From Paenibacillus nanensis (GTDB lineage: Bacteria > Bacillota > Bacilli > Paenibacillales > Paenibacillaceae): a stretch of DNA of 64,000 nt. Both the position numbers and the translations under genes were made by a program. The stretch lies in contig NZ_QXQA01000006.1 in NCBI RefSeq assembly GCF_003583765.1, positions 124,001 to 188,000 on the forward strand, given 5' to 3'. Numbering within the stretch: the first letter of the stretch is position 1; the number at the start of each line of letters is the position of its first letter. A model generated the notes under the pieces. It made no database searches. It was not told where the DNA came from and was given only the letters and a program-made list of their open reading frames with translations. Shown piece after piece: positions 16,955 through 25,112 of this stretch.

Positions 16955-19006
16955 TTATTCCAACAGCTTCTTGAGCAGCTGCGTCCGGTTGGCTGCCCCA
17001 AGCTTGGACAGCATCGATCTCATATGCTTTTTAACGGTAGCTTCGCTGATGTAAAGGCTAGACGCGATATCGGAATTGGTGAGTCCCCGTTCGAGAAGCT
17101 TAGCCACCGCCTTCTCCCGGTCGGTTAAATCCGCTCTGGCCATAATCGGATCCGGGGTGTTAGGAGGCGCTGCGGCATCAACCCCCGGCTCATCGTCCCG
17201 CTCCGCCACCATATCGCCATACCCGGTCCGCCTCATCATGCGGTGTATATAGTCGATCAGCTTGCCTTTGCGCAGGTCCAATACAAAGGTTGGCGCAGGC
17301 GTTACCCCGTCATAGCGGACATGCATGCCTCCAGGTGCGATTTCAAAGCCCAGGCTCAAATGCGTCTCCGTAAAATAGGAAAACGGCGCAGGCGATTCGA
17401 CGACCAGCTCCCCGCTGAACATCAGCGAATGAAGCAAATGCCCGATCGCCGTCTGCTGCGACGTATCCGAGAAATCTTCCGCGTCGATGGTCTCGATGAA
17501 CCACCCCGATCTGGTCGCCGCGGGCACAGCAAGCCGTTTCAGCTCTTCCTCCGTCAACGAACGAAAGTAGGCCTTCGATCTGGGCGCCTCGAGCAGATAA
17601 GGGATGGTCCCTTCGTTGATCGGGACGACGGCGGCAACGCCGATCAAACGGCCTTCCGCATTTCTCATTACCCGAACGGCGTCGCGGTCCAGCTCGAACA
17701 GCTTCCGGAAATTGAGCGACCTCAGCGTATAGAGACTCTGCTCCGCTGTCATGCTGAAGTCGAAGGTGAGCTTGGACTGCGGATCATGCAGCAGGATCTG
17801 TAAATCCTTTGCCTCCCGCTTCCTTCTAGCGGCATAAGCCTCAATCTCGTCCAACGCTTCGATTCCCGTCTTCGCATAATGCTTCGGCACGAGATCGAAT
17901 ACATCCATAAACGCTCTGACTAGCGCGTCTCCTATGTAGTACATAAGCTCAACCGCTTCCCTTGACGACGCGTCTATACGGCCTAACGACATCAGCCTTT
18001 CATAATAAAGCCGCAGTCCTCTCTCTCTTAGCTCCGCATACCGCTGAGGCGCGCGCAAAATCAAATCCCGGCATACCGCTTCCCGCATCAGGGAATAGAT
18101 CGTGAACCCGTCATCGACCCTTCTTACGAACGAATAACGAATCAAACGCCGGAAGTCGGAGGCCGTTACCTCGCTTCCAAGCACCGCATTAAGGGCATCC
18201 TGGTTAAAATGCCGCAGCACCGCCGCCGCTTCGATGAGCGCCCGCATTTCCTCATCAGGCGCTTCCCGCATCCATAGCTCTACGATAAACGGCAAGCTGT
18301 CGTCATCCCGGAAATAAGTCTCCTCCCCCGCTCCTTGCTGAGCGAGGAATGCAGCGAGCGACAGCATGAGCGGATGCCCCTTGGAGCAGCTCCATAACCG
18401 CTGAATTTGCGTTTCTTCGGCAATGCCGTTGTTCCGGGCGTAGCGTGTCACAGCGTTCCAATCAAGCTCCTGCAGATGCATCCTTACGAGCTGCTGACGC
18501 CAAACGGGAGATAACAGCCACGGCTCGGAAAGCTGCGACCGTCCGGCGATAACAATGAGCGCGCTCGCGCGCAGCCCTTTTAAAAAGGTATCCCGGATCC
18601 AGAAATCCAGCATGTCGAACCGCTCGTACGCATCGATAAGCAGGACTACCCTCCCCTGCTCCGCCTTGTTCCGGATCGCTTCATAACAGCTTAATAGCCG
18701 CGTGTGTTCATCGCCGTCCGTCCATTCCGGGAGCTTCAGCTCCCGCCTGATTTGATCACAGAAGCTGGAAGGAGCGGCAAGAACGCCTTCCCCGTCGATC
18801 GAAATCGTAACGGCCCCCGCCTTATGGGCTTCCGCCCGGAATTTATCGAGCAGCGTGCTTTTGCCGATTCCGGCCGTTCCATAAACATTTATCACTCTCC
18901 GCGAGGCGGATTCGTCTAAGAGGAGGCGGCTAAAAGCCGCCGTCTCCATCTCTCGGCCTACCATATAGGACTCTTCTCCGTCTTCCGCCCACCCGTTATC
19001 GTTCAT
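16955..19006 (-). CDS. STAND-type ATPase/LuxR-family transcriptional activator (MalT-like)
   Basis: About 683 aa. The N-terminal P-loop ATPase has Walker A GTAGIGKST (about 43-51) and Walker B VVLLIDAYERFD. A winged-helix-like region follows, then a C-terminal LuxR helix-turn-helix (DLTDREKAVAKLLERGLTNS to the end). This is the plan of ATP-switch activators such as MalT. The segment between about 340 and 600 does not show TPR repeats. It has a mixed alpha/beta pattern (VRVMRNAEGRLIGVAAVVP, GWFIETIDAEDFSD) that I suspect is a GNAT-like sensor fold. The start is uncertain: 19006 (MNDNGW) lacks a strong ribosome binding site, and an ATG at 19078 has none. Divergent from the HD-GYP pair. Confidence 0.85.
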   Translation of the reverse strand: MNDNGWAEDGEESYMVGREMETAAFSRLLLDESASRRVINVYGTAGIGKSTLLDKFRAEAHKAGAVTISIDGEGVLAAPSSFCDQIRRELKLPEWTDGDEHTRLLSCYEAIRNKAEQGRVVLLIDAYERFDMLDFWIRDTFLKGLRASALIVIAGRSQLSEPWLLSPVWRQQLVRMHLQELDWNAVTRYARNNGIAEETQIQRLWSCSKGHPLMLSLAAFLAQQGAGEETYFRDDDSLPFIVELWMREAPDEEMRALIEAAAVLRHFNQDALNAVLGSEVTASDFRRLIRYSFVRRVDDGFTIYSLMREAVCRDLILRAPQRYAELRERGLRLYYERLMSLGRIDASSREAVELMYYIGDALVRAFMDVFDLVPKHYAKTGIEALDEIEAYAARRKREAKDLQILLHDPQSKLTFDFSMTAEQSLYTLRSLNFRKLFELDRDAVRVMRNAEGRLIGVAAVVPINEGTIPYLLEAPRSKAYFRSLTEEELKRLAVPAATRSGWFIETIDAEDFSDTSQQTAIGHLLHSLMFSGELVVESPAPFSYFTETHLSLGFEIAPGGMHVRYDGVTPAPTFVLDLRKGKLIDYIHRMMRRTGYGDMVAERDDEPGVDAAAPPNTPDPIMARADLTDREKAVAKLLERGLTNSDIASSLYISEATVKKHMRSMLSKLGAANRTQLLKKLLE

Positions 19007-19216
19007 TTTGCCTGCACCCACTTTGAAAGGTATGAGAAAAGTTAGCTTTATTTTACATGAGTTGACGGGTTCCGACATCGTTTTTTTGCGAAAAAGGTAG
19101 CCGAAAGGATACCTAATTGTATCCGCTAGGAGAATAGTCCGGGGAGGGCGGCGAACGTAAAATAAAAGAAAAGGATAACGGAAGTCGGATCGATCTATAA
19201 AAAAGGAGAATCAGTC

Positions 19217-20314
19217 ATGTTTGAGTGCACAATAAAAAATTTGAAAGAAGGGGATGTGCTTGCCCGGCCAATCACCGGACGGAATGGTGTTACGATTTTG
19301 GAGCAGGGCACCGTTCTCAGCAAGCGGTACATTAAACGGCTGCTGGAGCTTGGCATACCAATGGTCTATTTGGTGAACGAGCCCTCCCGGCCTGTCCCGG
19401 CCCCGAAGCTGGCGCTTGCGCGTCCGGAAAGCGGCCATCGCAGCCAGCCTTTCCTGTTTAACGAATTGAATAAACGGCTGGATGCCGCGAAGTTTTGCCC
19501 GAACGGCCAGGACAGCGCTCAAGACCAGCGATTCAAACGCCGGTATAAACGGATTCTGTCCGAACTGCTTTCCCATCCCGAAGTCGCCGCTTTGCTGCAA
19601 AGGCTGTATGAATTCGATTCGTACGTCTTCGATCATTCGGCCAGCGTGTCTATTATGAGCGCCATCATCGGCGACGAGTGGGGCTATACCGAAGATAAGA
19701 TGCTTGAGCTCATCCTCGGCTCGCTCTTATTCGACATCGGGATGACCAGCATGCCGCTTTCGTTGGTGCAAAGCTGCGAGAAGCTGTCGGAAAAGGATAA
19801 GCTTCAGCTGCAGGCGCATACGACTGCCGGATTCGATATGCTGCGGGAGATCAGCGGCATTCCCTTCTCGTCGGCGATCATCTCGCTTTCCCATCACGAA
19901 CGGTATGACGGCTCGGGCTACCCATTCGGAAGAAAAGGCCCGGCCATTCCCGAATATGCAAGAATTGTAGCGCTGGCGGATAACTATAACGCGTTAGTAT
20001 CGCCGCGGCGGTATCGTTCCTCCTATAAAGCCGACGAAGCGATGGAGTTTCTGCTTGCCTCCGGCAATTACTATTTCGACGCCGACCTGGTTCAGCTTTT
20101 CCTGAAACGGGTCAAGGCCTTCCCGGTTTCCAGCGTGCTGACGCTTAGCAGCGGGCAGACGGGCATCGTGAAATGCTACAGCTCCTCCATCGCCCACCGG
20201 CCCGTTGTACAAATTATTAAGGAGGCGGGCGGCAAGGACGTGCGCGCGCCCTATGAGCTGGATCTCGCCTCTAGCAGCACCATTACCGTGCTTCATGCCG
20301 CGACTCAGAATTAA
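19217..20314 (+). CDS. HD-GYP domain protein with degenerate catalytic site
   Basis: 365 aa. Residues 1-60 form a small N-terminal domain (ECTIKNLKEGDVLARPITG) common in HD-GYP proteins; the HD-GYP domain spans about 120-300. HD-GYP enzymes normally hydrolyse cyclic-di-GMP. Here the core HDxGK is replaced by FDIGM (172-176), losing the metal-binding histidine and the lysine. H140, H201, HHE (226-228), DGSGYP (231-236) and D255 remain. It is therefore probably inactive or altered, perhaps a ligand-binding or partner subunit. AAAAGGAG lies upstream of ATG 19217. An intact HD-GYP gene follows after 30 nt, and the STAND/LuxR activator is divergent. Confidence 0.88.
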   Translation: MFECTIKNLKEGDVLARPITGRNGVTILEQGTVLSKRYIKRLLELGIPMVYLVNEPSRPVPAPKLALARPESGHRSQPFLFNELNKRLDAAKFCPNGQDSAQDQRFKRRYKRILSELLSHPEVAALLQRLYEFDSYVFDHSASVSIMSAIIGDEWGYTEDKMLELILGSLLFDIGMTSMPLSLVQSCEKLSEKDKLQLQAHTTAGFDMLREISGIPFSSAIISLSHHERYDGSGYPFGRKGPAIPEYARIVALADNYNALVSPRRYRSSYKADEAMEFLLASGNYYFDADLVQLFLKRVKAFPVSSVLTLSSGQTGIVKCYSSSIAHRPVVQIIKEAGGKDVRAPYELDLASSSTITVLHAATQN

Positions 20315-20344
20315 AAATGGAACAGATCGTTTAGGAGTGATCGT

Positions 20345-20953
20345 ATGATGTTGATAAAAGATGAAATAAATGAGGCCGGTATGGAGCTGCTCGCGAAGAA
20401 GAGTCCCTCCTCCTATAACCACTGCATTCGCGTTGCGATGATCGCCCAGCAGTTCGCCCCCCGCCTTAACCTGAGTCCCGAGCAGCAGCAGCTGCTCGTG
20501 CACGGCTGCTATTTGCACGATCTTGGCAAGCTGTTTATCCCAAGCTCCATCCTTGAACGGGAAGGGGGCCTCTCCGATGAGGAATGGCAGGTCATGAAGC
20601 TGCATCCGTCCTGCGGCGGACAAGCCAGCGAGCGCTGCCGAAACAGCCTAAGCCAGGACGCCCTTGATGTCATTACGTACCATCATGAACGATGGGATGG
20701 CGGCGGATACCCGGAAGGGCTTACCGGACCTTCCATTCCATACTTTGCGCGTATATGCGCCATAATCGATACGTTCGACAGCATGATCTCCAATCGCTGC
20801 TACCGCAAAAGCATGCCCTATGAAGAAGCCATCGCAGAGCTTCGCAAAAATAGCGGCACGCAATTCGACCCCGAGCTGGTGGAGCCTTTTATCGCTTTCA
20901 CCGCTTCCCCCAGCTTTCCAATGATCATGTATAAAATGTCCATAGCGATATGA
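20345..20953 (+). CDS. HD-GYP domain phosphodiesterase-like protein
   Basis: 202 aa, almost entirely an HD-GYP domain. All signature positions are present: H26, HDLGK (58-62), H87, HHERWDGGGYP (113-123) and D142 in IIDTFDSM. It is thus a likely active cyclic-di-GMP phosphodiesterase, though activity on other cyclic nucleotides cannot be excluded. No sensor domain is attached, so the degenerate HD-GYP protein encoded immediately upstream may supply regulation or dimer partnering. The ATG at 20345 or 20348 can be used; TAGGAGTGA stands just upstream. Probable two-gene operon. Confidence 0.9.
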   Translation: MMLIKDEINEAGMELLAKKSPSSYNHCIRVAMIAQQFAPRLNLSPEQQQLLVHGCYLHDLGKLFIPSSILEREGGLSDEEWQVMKLHPSCGGQASERCRNSLSQDALDVITYHHERWDGGGYPEGLTGPSIPYFARICAIIDTFDSMISNRCYRKSMPYEEAIAELRKNSGTQFDPELVEPFIAFTASPSFPMIMYKMSIAI

Positions 20954-21189
20954 CCGCAAATAAACAGCTAATACTCGTGAATATGGAATTCGTTTTGCAG
21001 GCAGGGCTCGTTCTTCCGAAGGATGGCGTATACGTGATGGAGAAGCTTATTGGCGTAAGCGATCACGGTCACCTTGTAAGGCTAGCCCCTTTACGGATTA
21101 CGCATGGATCAGCACTCATTCGCTTTAACGCCTCCAACAAGTCCCTCAAACGCTCGAAGCCTTTTTCCAGCCTCCAAACAACAGCATGA
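20950..21189 (+). CDS. Doubtful small ORF overlapping the HD-GYP stop
   Basis: A 79-aa frame begins at an ATGA overlap with the preceding stop, the arrangement of a coupled gene. The predicted protein has no recognisable motif and its C-terminus is Ser/Lys-rich low complexity. There is no separate ribosome binding site. It may be a coupled small protein or chance. Confidence 0.25.
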   Translation: MTANKQLILVNMEFVLQAGLVLPKDGVYVMEKLIGVSDHGHLVRLAPLRITHGSALIRFNASNKSLKRSKPFSSLQTTA

Positions 21190-21263
21190 AGCTGCGCGGC
21201 TTACCTATAATGCCCATACAAATAGGCCAGTCCGATAACACTGGTTGACCTCAAGCTACGAAA

Positions 21264-21283
21264 GGCCGGCCTTGCGGCCAGCC
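21264..21283 (-). terminator. Possible terminator of the CynX-like permease gene
   Basis: A GC-rich inverted repeat (GGCTGGCC/GGCCGGCC) is followed on the minus strand by only TTTC, 31 nt after the permease stop. It could also serve the convergent HD-GYP operon. Confidence 0.45.
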
Positions 21284-21313
21284 TCTCTTGAACACGATTA
21301 ATGTCCGGTTTCA

Positions 21314-22486
21314 TTATGCGTTTAGTCCCTGGCCTTCCGCCACCCGGCCGCTGTCCGGGCTTTTGGATAAGAGCAGCTGAACGACGATCATGGCCATGAT
21401 GATAATAAGCATGGAGACAAGAGCAAGCGTGAAATTGCCGTTATAATCATACAATCCGCCGATCAAGAGCGGACCCATTGCCCCGATCAGATAGCCGCCG
21501 CACTGGGACATGGCCGACCATGCTCCCGCTTCCTGCGGCGTATTCGTCTCCACAATCGGCAGCATAAGCGCCAGCGGGAACAGTCCGCCTGCGCCGATGC
21601 CCAAGAAGATGGCGGCAGGCAGCATCGGCATATGCAGCAGCACCAGAATGATGCCGATCAGTTCAGACACACTGCATGCGACGAGAAAAAATCCGCGTTT
21701 GCCGTATTTGGCCACTAGACTTGGAAGCGTCATGGACACCGGGATTTGGATGATCGTAAATACGGTGAGCAGCATGGCGGCGCTTGCCTTGCTGTAGCCG
21801 ATGCTCTGGGCAATCGGCGAGATCCATGCCGTAAGCGAGTAGAACATGCTGGCCATCAAACCGAAGAACAAGGTCAGCAGAATGGCGCGCTTATTGGTCA
21901 TCGGCAGCCGGGAACGTACTGCGCTTACGGCTTGATCCTTCTTTCCGATAAGCGGAAGCCAGATCAGCAAGGCGAGGATGCCCAAAACAGCCCAGACCGC
22001 CAGTGTAAAAGATAAGTTTTGATCTTGGCCGTTATAGATCGGAATCGCCAGCGCGGATGCGGCGCTTGCGCCAACGGTCAACGATACGGAATACACGCTG
22101 ACGATGCCGGGCTTAGTCGGAAAGTATTTCTTAATAAAGCCGGACAGCAGCGGGCCGGCGAGGCTAATGCCAATGCCGCCGATTATAGCCGTAGCGACAA
22201 GTACGCCGACGGAACTGACCACGCCCCGAAAAGCTGTCGCGCCCGTAATGAGAGCCAGCGCAATAAAGATCGTGCGCTCCAGTCCCCACCGGTCCCGAAG
22301 CGCCGTCGCCGAAGGGGCGAAGATGCCCATGCATAATACCGGCAGCGTGGTAAGCAGACTGGCGGTTAGCGCATTCATGCCGAGTCCCGATTGCATCGTC
22401 CCCAGCAGGGGCGCGACGGACGAGATGATTGGTCTTAAGTTAAGCGCGGCGATAAAAATCGCCAGCAGCCAAAACAGTTTTTTCAT
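21314..22486 (-). CDS. MFS transporter, CynX/NimT family
   Basis: A 390-aa integral membrane protein with about 12 hydrophobic segments. The N-terminus (LLAIFIAALNLRPIISSVAP) and the loop ALRDRWGLERTIFI match the cyanate/nitroimidazole permease group (CynX, NimT, YycB) of the major facilitator superfamily. The substrate is unknown; relatives export or import small organic anions and 2-nitroimidazole-type drugs. It is divergent from a LysR regulator across a 115-nt gap, matching the cynR/cynX style of layout, but no cyanase gene (cynS) is present here. Confidence 0.88.
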   Translation of the reverse strand: MKKLFWLLAIFIAALNLRPIISSVAPLLGTMQSGLGMNALTASLLTTLPVLCMGIFAPSATALRDRWGLERTIFIALALITGATAFRGVVSSVGVLVATAIIGGIGISLAGPLLSGFIKKYFPTKPGIVSVYSVSLTVGASAASALAIPIYNGQDQNLSFTLAVWAVLGILALLIWLPLIGKKDQAVSAVRSRLPMTNKRAILLTLFFGLMASMFYSLTAWISPIAQSIGYSKASAAMLLTVFTIIQIPVSMTLPSLVAKYGKRGFFLVACSVSELIGIILVLLHMPMLPAAIFLGIGAGGLFPLALMLPIVETNTPQEAGAWSAMSQCGGYLIGAMGPLLIGGLYDYNGNFTLALVSMLIIIMAMIVVQLLLSKSPDSGRVAEGQGLNA

Positions 22487-22601
22487 AGATGGTCACTCCC
22501 CTCTATATCTGTGTACACAAGTATAGAGACTCTATTTCCATTGATCAATGCTATAATTTCTATTATTATAATAGTAAAAAACTATCGATAAAGGAGAAGC
22601 T

Positions 22602-23486
22602 ATGGACACACGGCATATCCAATATTTTATGGCTGTCTACGAGCATCTTCATTTCACAAAAGCGGCTGAGGCGCTTGGCATATCCCAGCCCACCTTAAGC
22701 CAGCAGATCCGCGTGCTGGAGGCGGAGCTCGGAATGCCGCTATTCGACCGGATCGGCAAGCAGGTCGTAGCGACCGAAGCCGGCAAGCTGCTGCATTTCC
22801 ACGGCGGGCGTATGCTTCTGGCTGAGCAGGATGCCAAAATCGCGATACGGGAGCTGAGGTCGTCGGCTCGGGGCACCGTCCGTCTTGGCGTTCTGCCTTC
22901 GGATTTAGACTTCCAGCTGGTGCCGCTCTTTATCCACTTCCATTCCGAATATCCCGATATACAGCTGCAGGCCTTCTCTACGATTCAAATCCTGGAGGAG
23001 GTATTGAGTAACCGGGTCGATATCGGCATCGCGCTCAGAACTCCGCCGGACAAGCGTCTGGTGCAAATTCCGCTGCTCTCGGAGCCTTATCACCTGCTTG
23101 TCCATTCCGGCAGCGTGCTTGCCGACAGACCGTCCATTACGCTTCGCGAACTGGAGCAGCTGCCGATCGTTATGTATCCGCGCGGCTTCCTCGGCCGCGA
23201 TCTGGTGGAGAAGGTGTGCCGGGAGAAGGGCGGCTTCCAGCTCGCGACCGTCATGGAGACCAGCACGGCCATCTCTCTCCTGCAGCTGGTCCGCGCTGGC
23301 GTCGGAGCGACGATTCAGCCCGTCAGCCTGCTTAAGCAGGAATCCATGCGGCGAGATATTGTCGCGATTCCGATCTCCGACCATGCGCCAATGCGCCATC
23401 TGGAGCTGATCTACGGCTCGGAGCGCTATATAAGCGAAGCCCATCGCCAGCTGACCAAGTGGCTGATCGACTTTTTCAGCAAGTAA
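22602..23486 (+). CDS. LysR-family transcriptional regulator
   Basis: 294 aa. The N-terminal winged HTH of the LysR family (MDTRHIQYFMAVYEHLHFTK, then AAEALGISQPTLSQQIRVLE) is followed by a two-lobe effector-binding domain starting near residue 90 (TVRLGVLPSDLDFQLVPLF). The N-terminus and overall shape resemble CynR. AAAGGAG lies 7 nt before the ATG. It is divergent from the CynX/NimT-like permease and most likely controls it. Confidence 0.92.
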   Translation: MDTRHIQYFMAVYEHLHFTKAAEALGISQPTLSQQIRVLEAELGMPLFDRIGKQVVATEAGKLLHFHGGRMLLAEQDAKIAIRELRSSARGTVRLGVLPSDLDFQLVPLFIHFHSEYPDIQLQAFSTIQILEEVLSNRVDIGIALRTPPDKRLVQIPLLSEPYHLLVHSGSVLADRPSITLRELEQLPIVMYPRGFLGRDLVEKVCREKGGFQLATVMETSTAISLLQLVRAGVGATIQPVSLLKQESMRRDIVAIPISDHAPMRHLELIYGSERYISEAHRQLTKWLIDFFSK

Positions 23487-23547
23487 AGTGATAGAATAGA
23501 GTTAATAGAATTCGTTGCACTCATCATGAAATTAGGAGCCGACTCAA

Positions 23548-25008
23548 GTGAAAGCACATCCAATACGTCTACTTCGCATTACCGGACTATTCGACGGCCT
23601 GTCGCTATTAGTCTTGCTTGGCATCGCGATGCCGCTCAAATATATATGGGGGATGGACAAAGCCGTTACGATCGTCGGCAGCCTTCACGGAGGCATATTC
23701 AGCCTCTACGGGCTGGCCATCCTGTACTCGTCGCTTAGAATCAGATGGAATCTGCTTTGGCCGGCTGCGGCGGTGCTGGCGGCATTTGTTCCATTCGGCA
23801 ACTTCGTGCTGGACTGGCAGCTGAAGAAAGCGCAGGCGAAATATGCGGTCAAGCCGTTCAATTACGCGCTGCTTGTATACAGCATCGTTTTCTTCTCCTT
23901 CTTTGATCTGTTCGCGCAGCTGCCGGTCATGAGCACCTTCGCCGCTTCGATCGGCGCCAGCTCGTTCATCGTCGGCTTCGTCATCGGACTGTACTCGCTG
24001 TCCAATACGTTCGGCAATATCCTATCGGGGATTATGACGGACAAAATCGGCCCCTTCAAAATCTTGATGGCCGGTCTTGTCTTATCGAGCGGCGCGCTGC
24101 TTCTGTATCACTTCGTCGAGCAGCCCGCCTGGCTAATCGTCGTCCGCATTATTCACGGCTTTGTCGCGGGCTTGATCGTGCCGGCCGCCTTCACCTTCTC
24201 GGCCAACACAACCGTGCAGAACGAGCAAGGGAAAAAGGTCGCTTTTACCGGCACGTTCGTCGGACTTGCCGCCATTATCGGGCCCGCATTCAGCGGCATT
24301 ATGGCCAGCAAAACATCCGTTCCGTTCGTCTTCACCTGCGTTGCGATGCTGGGACTGGCGCTGGCCGTCTTGTCCGCCATCTTCCTCGGCAAATACAAGA
24401 TCGCCAAGAAAGAGAAGGAAGAGCCTGCCGCTAAAGGCCCGTTCCTTAATATCGCGGTCATAAAGGCCTACGGCGGCGCGTTCTTCCTGATGTTCTCGCA
24501 GGGCGTCATCGCCTACCTGCTCCCGCTCCATGTGCAGTCGCTGGGGTATGACTCCAGGCTGAGCGGCACGCTTATGAGCGCCTTCGGCATCATTGCGGTT
24601 CTGATCTTCGCGCTTCCGACGAACCGGATATTCGACCGGGCCGCACCGTCCATTACGATGGCGCTGGGCATCGGGCTGATGGGCCTGAGCCAGCTGCTGA
24701 TCGGCCAAGCGGATACGACCTTGGCGCTCTACTCCGTTCTGGGCCTATACGGGGTCGGCTTCGCCTTCCTGTTCCCGTCGATCAACACGATGCTTATCCG
24801 GGCGACCCCGGCCCAGCTGAGGGGCAAAGCGTACGGCTACTTCTACGCCTTCTTCTCGCTGGGCGTCGTTGCCGGATCTTCGCTGCTGGGCTGGCTGCCG
24901 TTCGACGAGAGCGAGGGCTTCCTCTTCACCGGAGCGGTGCTGCTTTCCTTCGCCGCTTTCGTGATGGTCAGCAGACGCAAAGAGCATGCAGCGGCCAATA
25001 AGGATTAA
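23548..25008 (+). CDS. MFS transporter fused to an N-terminal DUF3817 domain
   Basis: 486 aa from a GTG start with AGGAG 9 nt upstream. Residues 1-95 match DUF3817, a small three-helix membrane domain usually found as a separate protein: LRITGLFDGLSLLVLLGIAM, PLKY, then VGSLHGGIFSLYGLAILY and VPFGNFVLD. From about residue 105 a complete major facilitator permease follows with about 12 segments (VGFVIGLYSLSNTFGNILSG; loop MTDKIGPFKI). Several early residues lie in hydrophobic helices, so the total is about 14-15 segments. Substrate unknown. It follows the LysR gene by 61 nt on the same strand but has its own ribosome binding site. Confidence 0.88.
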   Translation: MKAHPIRLLRITGLFDGLSLLVLLGIAMPLKYIWGMDKAVTIVGSLHGGIFSLYGLAILYSSLRIRWNLLWPAAAVLAAFVPFGNFVLDWQLKKAQAKYAVKPFNYALLVYSIVFFSFFDLFAQLPVMSTFAASIGASSFIVGFVIGLYSLSNTFGNILSGIMTDKIGPFKILMAGLVLSSGALLLYHFVEQPAWLIVVRIIHGFVAGLIVPAAFTFSANTTVQNEQGKKVAFTGTFVGLAAIIGPAFSGIMASKTSVPFVFTCVAMLGLALAVLSAIFLGKYKIAKKEKEEPAAKGPFLNIAVIKAYGGAFFLMFSQGVIAYLLPLHVQSLGYDSRLSGTLMSAFGIIAVLIFALPTNRIFDRAAPSITMALGIGLMGLSQLLIGQADTTLALYSVLGLYGVGFAFLFPSINTMLIRATPAQLRGKAYGYFYAFFSLGVVAGSSLLGWLPFDESEGFLFTGAVLLSFAAFVMVSRRKEHAAANKD

Positions 25009-25048
25009 ACTGCAGCAAATCGTTCCTTCATCAGCAAATGAACCTCGC

Positions 25049-25103
25049 AAAAAAAGCCGTGCCATCTGACGACTTGCATCGTCGTCCGACAGCGCGGCTT
25101 TTT
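25049..25103. terminator. Bidirectional terminator between the MFS gene and leuA
   Basis: A long hairpin with AAAAAGCCGNGC/GCGCGGCTTTTT ends and an inner GACGA/TCGTC stem. It has A-runs on one side and T-runs on the other, between convergent genes. Confidence 0.9.
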
Positions 25104-25112
25104 CATTTCCTC

